Shown in pieces: positions 6,708-10,660 of a stretch of DNA of 10,660 nt. The DNA lies in contig WRLJ01000042.1 in the NCBI GenBank assembly GCA_009777685.1, positions 1 to 10,660 on the forward strand. The letters run 5' to 3'. Made by a program: the position numbers and the translations under genes. This DNA comes from Oscillospiraceae bacterium. Its GTDB lineage: Bacteria; Bacillota; Clostridia; Oscillospirales; UBA929. Each line of letters opens with the position of its first letter. The first letter of the stretch is position 1. A model generated the notes under the pieces. It saw only the letters and a list, made by a program, of their open reading frames with translations, did no database searches and was not told the origin of the DNA.

Positions 6708-9133
6708 GATGAAAGCCTCGCCAAATCATAGACCGAGCGCACGCTGACATGGCGCGGGTCGCCGCGCAGAAGGCGCACGGAGACGCGGCCCGCGTTCATG
6801 TCAAAGAAGTTGTCGCTGAGCAGGAAATCGTCCTCGTCGGAATACAGCTCGACGCTCTTGGCATAGGCCGCCGCCGTCACGGTCAGTACGGCCCCGTCGC
6901 GGGCCACGGTCAGCTTCGGGTCGGCGAACTTGTAATGCTTGGGCATACAGAACAGAGCGGTTCCGGAGGACACCGTCTCGTCCCCCGCGGTCAGCTCGTA
7001 GCTGATGTAGTGCGCCAGCTCGTCGCAATCGGAGAAATCCATTTCCTCCAGCCAGCGTGAGGACAGCGCATCCACAGCCACGGCCTGCTCCCCGCTCCGC
7101 AGAACCTCCGCCGACGGGCCGCGCAGGACCCAGCGGACCGTCCCGCGCACGGCGTCCCTTGTTTCGTTGGCCACGGACAGCCGGGCCGTCTTGCGGATCG
7201 GCGCGGGCTGCGCCACGCAGCTGGGGCGCTGGCTCATTTCCCCCGTCTCCTCACAGGAGAGCATAACGGGCGCGAAGAAGCGCTTGGCGAAGTAATGCAG
7301 GGCCTTCCAGCGCCCGAAATAGTCAACGGAGGACCAGGACGCCGTCGGCCAGATGTCGTTGAGCTGCCAGTAGACGGCTCCCATACAGCGGCCCCGGCTG
7401 CGCCGCCAATGCTCCACGCCGCAGCGGATCGCGTCGGCCTGCAAAAGTTGGGAGGCGTAGAGCAGGTGGCTGAAATCCGTGGGATAACGGTAGGTTCCGG
7501 CGAGATAGCCCATGATTTTTCCGTTGGCTCCGGCGTTGCGCTGGTGCATCTCCATCACGCGGGAGAAGATGTTGCGGTCCTCCGGCTCGGTGAAGCTCCG
7601 GACGGTCTTCAGCTCCGGAAAGCTCTGGAACCCGAACTCCGAGGCGAAGCGGAAGAAATAGTCCCGGTAGGCGGAAAAAGGCTTGCCCCCGTGCCAGACG
7701 TCCCAATAGTGGGCGTCCCCGCGGTCGGCGCTGTTCGGATCGTCAAAGCCGCCGCCGCACGACGGGGAGGCGGGCCAGTAGAAGGTCTGCGGGTCATGCC
7801 GCCGGATCACCTGCGGGAAGATGTACTCAAACATGCGGATATAGTCCGCCTTCTGCTTGGGCGTTGCCTGGTACCAGTCGTCAACGTGGCCGACCTCCAT
7901 CTCGTTGTTGCCGCACCACAGGCCCAGCGAGGCGTGATGGCGCAGACGCCTGACGTTATCGGCCAGCTCCGCGCGGATATTGGCCTCAAACTCCGGCGTC
8001 AGCTCGTAGACCGCGCAGGCGAACATGCAGTCCTGCCAGACGATCAGCCCCAGCTCGTCGCAGATGTCATAAAACCCGTCGCCGGGATAGTGCCCGCCGC
8101 CCCAAACGCGGACGGTGTTGAAGTGGGCGGCGGCGCAGTCCTCCAGCATCCGGCGTGTTTTTTCCGGGGTCACGCGGGAGAGGATGTTGTCCTGCGGGAT
8201 CACGTTGGCGCCCATAGAGAAGACGCCGACGCCGTTGACGGTAATCGCAAAGGATTCGCCCCATTCGTCCGGCTCCCGCCGGACCGTCATCTCGCGCAGG
8301 CCGACGCGCCGCTCCCAGACGTCAAGCACACGCCCGCCGTCCGTCAGCGCCGCCCGGACGGTGTACAGCGGCTGCGCGCCATAGCCGTTGGGCCACCACA
8401 GCTCCGGGTCTCCGATCACGAGCGGCTCCCCGCCGCCGGTCAGGACACGGCCGCCCGGCGTTGTGACGGTGATTTCCACCTCGCCGCCGCCGGAACGCTC
8501 AAGGGCAAAGCCCAGCTCCACGACGCCGTCGCGGTGGGTCTGCGTGACATAGACGCTTTCCAGCCGCCCGCCGTCGACAGCGGCCAGGGAAATATCCCGC
8601 CATATCCCCGCGTCGGGCAGGCGCGGCCCCCAGTCCCAGCCGAACATGCAGTGCGCCTTGCGAATTTGCGGAAAGCCGCGCATACACTCAAAGGAGCCGC
8701 CCGTGAACACCTCGCGGTCACGCTCGGCGATATAGCGCGTGGGTGAGCGGAAGGTCAGGCGCAGTTCGTTGCCGCGCGGGCGGACAAGGCCGGTGACGTC
8801 AAATTCCCATGTCCTGTGCATATTGTCGGCGCGCCCGAGGGCGTGCCCGTTCAGCTCCAATTCACAGAGGGTGTCCAGGCCCTCGCAGACCAGCAGAAGT
8901 CTTTCCGCTCCCTCAAGCTCCAGATCAAAGCTCCGGCTGAACACGAAGTCATGATCCATGAGCGTTAAGGCGTCCAGCTCATTGTCGCGCCAGAACGGGT
9001 CGGGCATGTTCCCGGCCTCCAGCAGCGCGGCGTAGACCGAGCCGGGCACGGCGGCGCGCAGGCGTTCCCCCGCCGGCGGGGAATCGCCCAAAAGCTCCAG
9101 CTGCCACGGCCCGCACAGGGATTGGGTCCTCAT
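6704..9133 (-). CDS. GH2 beta-mannosidase, cytoplasmic
   Basis: The 809-residue retaining glycosidase removes terminal beta-D-mannose from manno-oligosaccharides. The N-terminal jelly roll (about 1-185) ends in the beta-mannosidase hallmark GWDWGPRLPDAGIWRDI (165-181), and WWPNGYGAQPLYTV (246-259) is also typical. The TIM barrel (about 290-620) has WCGNNEME with acid/base Glu411 and FASEFGFQSFP with nucleophile Glu499. No signal peptide is present, so oligosaccharides must be imported. The ATG lies 11 nt after AAAGG, a longish spacing, and no better in-frame start was seen. It leads an operon with the kinase and isomerase and has its own promoter. The related exo-beta-glucosaminidase activity cannot be fully excluded, but the motifs and the mannose-handling neighbours favour mannosidase. 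A 483-codon plus-strand frame inside it is a shadow. Confidence 0.93.
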   Translation of the reverse strand: MRTQSLCGPWQLELLGDSPPAGERLRAAVPGSVYAALLEAGNMPDPFWRDNELDALTLMDHDFVFSRSFDLELEGAERLLLVCEGLDTLCELELNGHALGRADNMHRTWEFDVTGLVRPRGNELRLTFRSPTRYIAERDREVFTGGSFECMRGFPQIRKAHCMFGWDWGPRLPDAGIWRDISLAAVDGGRLESVYVTQTHRDGVVELGFALERSGGGEVEITVTTPGGRVLTGGGEPLVIGDPELWWPNGYGAQPLYTVRAALTDGGRVLDVWERRVGLREMTVRREPDEWGESFAITVNGVGVFSMGANVIPQDNILSRVTPEKTRRMLEDCAAAHFNTVRVWGGGHYPGDGFYDICDELGLIVWQDCMFACAVYELTPEFEANIRAELADNVRRLRHHASLGLWCGNNEMEVGHVDDWYQATPKQKADYIRMFEYIFPQVIRRHDPQTFYWPASPSCGGGFDDPNSADRGDAHYWDVWHGGKPFSAYRDYFFRFASEFGFQSFPELKTVRSFTEPEDRNIFSRVMEMHQRNAGANGKIMGYLAGTYRYPTDFSHLLYASQLLQADAIRCGVEHWRRSRGRCMGAVYWQLNDIWPTASWSSVDYFGRWKALHYFAKRFFAPVMLSCEETGEMSQRPSCVAQPAPIRKTARLSVANETRDAVRGTVRWVLRGPSAEVLRSGEQAVAVDALSSRWLEEMDFSDCDELAHYISYELTAGDETVSSGTALFCMPKHYKFADPKLTVARDGAVLTVTAAAYAKSVELYSDEDDFLLSDNFFDMNAGRVSVRLLRGDPRHVSVRSVYDLARLSS

Positions 9134-9160
9134 GCTAACACCAGCCTTTACGATCGTGAT

Positions 9161-9180
9161 GCCGGAAGCGCGGCTCCGGC
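9161..9180 (-). promoter_or_regulatory. Hairpin at the start of the beta-mannosidase mRNA
   Basis: GCCGGA (9161-9166) pairs with TCCGGC (9175-9180), and the stem can extend with a bulged A to a 3-nt loop. It lies at the predicted transcription start of the mannosidase promoter, so it would be the very 5' end of the mRNA or an operator over +1. The 8-bp palindrome ACGATCGT (9150-9157) is just downstream and has a central CG like LacI-type operators. The regulatory role is inference. Confidence 0.4.
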
Positions 9181-9187
9181 TGTTCCC

Positions 9188-9216
9188 ATCATACCATAGA
9201 GGCGGGATGCTGTCGA
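9188..9216 (-). promoter_or_regulatory. Sigma-A-type promoter of the mannose operon
   Basis: On the minus strand a -35 box TCGACA (9211-9216, 5/6 match) and a -10 box TATGAT (9188-9193, 5/6 match) are separated by exactly 17 nt. TGG directly before the -10 gives an extended -10. Transcription would start near 9181, about 48 nt before the beta-mannosidase ATG. This is the best-looking promoter in the window, and the 126-nt gap after the methyltransferase stop makes independent transcription likely. Confidence 0.65.
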
Positions 9217-9259
9217 GGGTTTCGGTCCCCGGGAGAGGCGCGCGGGCGGCGGGGGCGGG

Positions 9260-10342
9260 TCATCCTCCGCGCACCAGCAGGCAGCAACACTCTACGTTCG
9301 CGGTTCTTGGGAACATGTCGACGGCGCGGATGTCTTTGACCCCGTATCCCTCCAGGCTCCTGACGTCACGGGCCAGGGTTGCGGGGTCGCAGGAGAGATA
9401 GACAATTTTCGGCGGGGACAGACCGAGGATTTTCCGCACCGCGCCCGGAGACAGCCCCCTGCGGGGCGGGTCGGCGATGACGCAGTCCGGGGCCGGGAGC
9501 GCGGTTTCCCGGTCCGCCGCGTCGGCGCAGAGGAACTCTATGTGCGGCAGGCGGTTCCGCCGCGCGTTTTCCCGCGCGGCCTCCACGGAAGCGGGATGGA
9601 TTTCCACCCCCAGCGCGCGCCCCGCGTCCCGGCCGGCAAACAGCGTCAGCGCGCCCACGCCGCAGTACAGGTCAAGGAGCGTATCGTTCCGGGTCAGGGC
9701 CGCGTATTGGCGGGCCGTTTGGTACAGGAGCCGCGCCGCGCCGGCATTCACCTGGAAAAAACCCGACACCTGAAACACCAGCCCGTCAAGCTCTTCCTCG
9801 CGGGAGGAACGCAGCTCGGTTTCTCCGGCCGGCGGCGATGAACGCTGAAGGCGTTGAAGGGCGTCGTTGATTTCGGGCTTGCACAGCTGGCAGTGCTTGA
9901 CGGGCACGATGTCATGGCTTTGAGCGCGGTAAAAGCCCAGCGCGGTCCCGTCGGAATGAAACACCGCCTTGTTGCGGTATCCGCCGGTTGGCCCGGCCGA
10001 CAGGATTTCCTCCGCGCGGGCGGACAGGCCGCCGATTCGCCGCAGGGCGTCATTGACGCGCCGCAGCTTTGCCCGAAGCTCCTCCTCGTAGAGGATATGC
10101 CGGAAATCACAGCCGCCGCATTCCGGATAAACGGGACAGTGCTGCTCTGTCCGGTATGGGGAGGGGGACAGGACGCGGACGATTTCGGCGCGGGCGCTCC
10201 GGGCGTGTTCCCGGGTGATTCTGACCTCCAGCACATCCTCCCGCGCGGCCTGGCGGATAAAAACCACCCTGCCGTCCTCCAGCCGCGCGATTCCCTCGCC
10301 GCCCGACCCATAGCCCGTGACGGTTACAATATGCGTTGACAT
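9260..10342 (-). CDS. RNA (uracil-C5)-methyltransferase, RlmD/TrmA family, compact form
   Basis: This SAM-dependent enzyme makes 5-methyluridine in RNA; family members act on 23S rRNA or tRNA. The start chosen is the ATG at 10342 (MSTHIVTVTGYG), 8 nt after GGGAGGA, giving 360 residues; a longer open frame upstream is only GC-rich leader. A TRAM-like domain (1-58) is followed by an iron-sulfur pattern C69-x5-C75-x2-C78 with Cys151 in HCQLC. Next come GFFQVN (194-199), SAM motif DLYCGVG (224-230), DPPRRG (291-296), YLSCDP with nucleophile Cys318, and the likely base Glu351. All catalytic residues are present, but the stretch between Cys151 and FFQVN is about 57 residues shorter than in E. coli RlmD. 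Position specificity (747, 1939 or other) cannot be told from sequence, so the symbol is provisional. Confidence 0.88.
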   Translation of the reverse strand: MSTHIVTVTGYGSGGEGIARLEDGRVVFIRQAAREDVLEVRITREHARSARAEIVRVLSPSPYRTEQHCPVYPECGGCDFRHILYEEELRAKLRRVNDALRRIGGLSARAEEILSAGPTGGYRNKAVFHSDGTALGFYRAQSHDIVPVKHCQLCKPEINDALQRLQRSSPPAGETELRSSREEELDGLVFQVSGFFQVNAGAARLLYQTARQYAALTRNDTLLDLYCGVGALTLFAGRDAGRALGVEIHPASVEAARENARRNRLPHIEFLCADAADRETALPAPDCVIADPPRRGLSPGAVRKILGLSPPKIVYLSCDPATLARDVRSLEGYGVKDIRAVDMFPRTANVECCCLLVRGG

Positions 10343-10360
10343 AAGCGCTGTCCTCCCTGC

Positions 10361-10391
10361 CGGCCCAACGGCCGGACCGGCCGCCGGGCCG
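10361..10391 (-). promoter_or_regulatory. Leader hairpin just upstream of the methyltransferase RBS
   Basis: A two-part stem is visible: CGGCCC (10361-10366) with GGGCCG (10386-10391), and GGCCGG (10370-10375) with CCGGCC (10377-10382) around a single A. The two stems are separated by a 3/3 internal loop. In the minus-strand mRNA it ends within a few bases of the ribosome binding site GGGAGGA, so it could modulate ribosome access. No known riboswitch pattern was recognised. Confidence 0.5.
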
Positions 10392-10420
10392 ATGCTCTGT
10401 GATGCGCGTTTCCCTACACC

Positions 10421-10450
10421 ACAATACCACACATCGCGCGGGGAAAGCAA
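10421..10450 (-). promoter_or_regulatory. Candidate promoter of the methyltransferase gene
   Basis: On the minus strand -35 TTGCTT (10445-10450) and -10 TATTGT (10421-10426) are spaced by 18 nt, with TGG in front of the -10 as an extended element. The -35 is weak. Transcription would begin near 10414, leaving a leader of about 70 nt that contains the hairpin at 10361-10391. Confidence 0.4.
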
Positions 10451-10492
10451 AAAAATATCACAGCCGGCGGGCGGCCTCTTCCCCGGAGCTGT

Positions 10493-10521
10493 TTGTACTC
10501 TTCGTGGCAATGTGATATAAT
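10493..10521 (+). promoter_or_regulatory. Upstream candidate promoter (P1) for the antitoxin-like gene
   Basis: A perfect TATAAT (10516-10521) preceded by TGA gives an extended -10, with a weak -35 TTGTAC (10493-10498) at 17-nt spacing. A transcript from here would include the whole hairpin at 10541-10578. It is divergent from the methyltransferase promoter. Confidence 0.45.
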
Positions 10522-10540
10522 GAGCGTCGCGGAGACGAAG

Positions 10541-10578
10541 AGCGCGTCAAGGGGCAATTCACTTGCCCCGTTCGCGCT
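10541..10578 (+). promoter_or_regulatory. Large inverted repeat between two promoters
   Basis: GGGGCAA (10551-10557) pairs with TTGCCCC (10563-10569) across the 5-nt loop TTCAC. Beyond an internal loop (TCAA/GTT), AGCGCG (10541-10546) pairs with CGCGCT (10573-10578). No T-tract follows, so it is not a standard terminator. The right arm contains the -35 box of promoter P2, which suits an operator for an autoregulated toxin-antitoxin operon. Confidence 0.5.
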
Positions 10579-10592
10579 TGACATGGTATAAT
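10563..10592 (+). promoter_or_regulatory. Proximal candidate promoter (P2) for the antitoxin-like gene
   Basis: A consensus TATAAT (10587-10592) with TGG in front (extended -10) has a -35 TTGCCC (10563-10568, 4/6) at 18 nt. The consensus TTGACA at 10578-10583 is only 3 nt from this -10 and cannot be its -35. Transcription would start near 10599, very close to the RBS, leaving almost no leader. Confidence 0.45.
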
Positions 10593-10610
10593 AAGAATGA
10601 GGTGATGAAC

Positions 10611-10660
10611 GTGTCTAACAATACCACGTACAATATCCGTATTGATTCCCGCATCAGAAA
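10611..10660 (+). CDS. Start of a probable RelB/DinJ-family antitoxin (cut by window end)
   Basis: Only the first 16 codons are inside the window, reading MSNNTTYNIRIDSRIR from a GTG start. The NIRIDSRIR pattern is typical of the N-terminal ribbon-helix-helix strand of RelB/DinJ antitoxins, which bind their own operator and neutralise a RelE/YafQ-type mRNA-cutting toxin. GAGG at 10599-10602 is 8 nt before GTG 10611 but only 2 nt before the in-frame ATG at 10605, so GTG is preferred. The inverted repeat and tandem promoters upstream fit an autoregulated antitoxin. The identification rests on a very short stretch; another ribbon-helix-helix regulator is possible. Confidence 0.5.
   Translation, partial: MSNNTTYNIRIDSRIR

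Noticed and set aside
7295..8746. 483-codon plus-strand open frame within the beta-mannosidase
   Set aside because: It is antisense to conserved GH2 catalytic sequence and shows no domain of its own.
10578..10583. Perfect TTGACA as a -35 box
   Set aside because: It is only 3 nt from the adjacent TATAAT, and no -10-like sequence lies 16-18 nt downstream.
10520..10591. 23-codon leader-peptide-like frame across the inverted repeat
   Set aside because: No ribosome binding site, and its ATG overlaps the P1 -10 box, upstream of the predicted transcript start.

Overview
The window looks like part of a GC-rich Gram-positive chromosome, most likely from a gut or fermentative member of the Clostridia. 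The basis is strong AGGAGG-type ribosome binding sites, extended -10 promoters, short palindromic repeats of the GTAGGGGCG...CGTCCGC type, and a set of cytoplasmic glycan-phosphorolysis and mannose genes. No rRNA, tRNA, CRISPR array, insertion sequence or transposase is visible. The taxonomic call is an inference.

Layout, left to right. Positions 44-150 hold a cluster of three palindromic repeat units. A plus-strand amidohydrolase-2 family metal hydrolase follows (180-956). After a hairpin-bearing gap comes a GH94 disaccharide phosphorylase (1054-3450, plus). Then there is a roughly 290-base non-coding gap and an AT-rich class II Fic protein (3740-4885, plus). Its 3' side carries a 40-bp-period set of inverted repeats (4891-4980) and a perfect 12-bp-stem hairpin (5006-5032), which separates it from a convergent minus-strand operon. 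Read in its own direction, that operon is GH2 beta-mannosidase (9133-6704), PfkB sugar kinase (6707-5742) and D-lyxose/D-mannose isomerase (5745-5062). Both internal junctions are 4-nt ATGA overlaps, and a good sigma-A-type promoter lies upstream (9188-9216). Further right on the minus strand is a short TrmA/RlmD-type RNA uracil-C5 methyltransferase (10342-9260) with its own leader and promoter. The last bases (10611-10660) begin a plus-strand gene that looks like a RelB/DinJ antitoxin, preceded by two candidate promoters and a large hairpin.

How the genes fit together. The three-gene operon can be read as a complete route: beta-mannosidase releases mannose inside the cell, the cupin isomerase turns it into fructose, and the PfkB kinase makes fructose-6-phosphate. 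This would bypass mannose-6-phosphate isomerase. The GH94 enzyme would phosphorolyse an imported beta-linked disaccharide to a sugar-1-phosphate. Together they would suit growth on mannan or glucomannan fragments, but GH94 is in a separate transcription unit, no transporter is present, and its disaccharide is not identifiable from sequence. The Fic gene and the putative antitoxin look like accessory genes inserted around this metabolic core.
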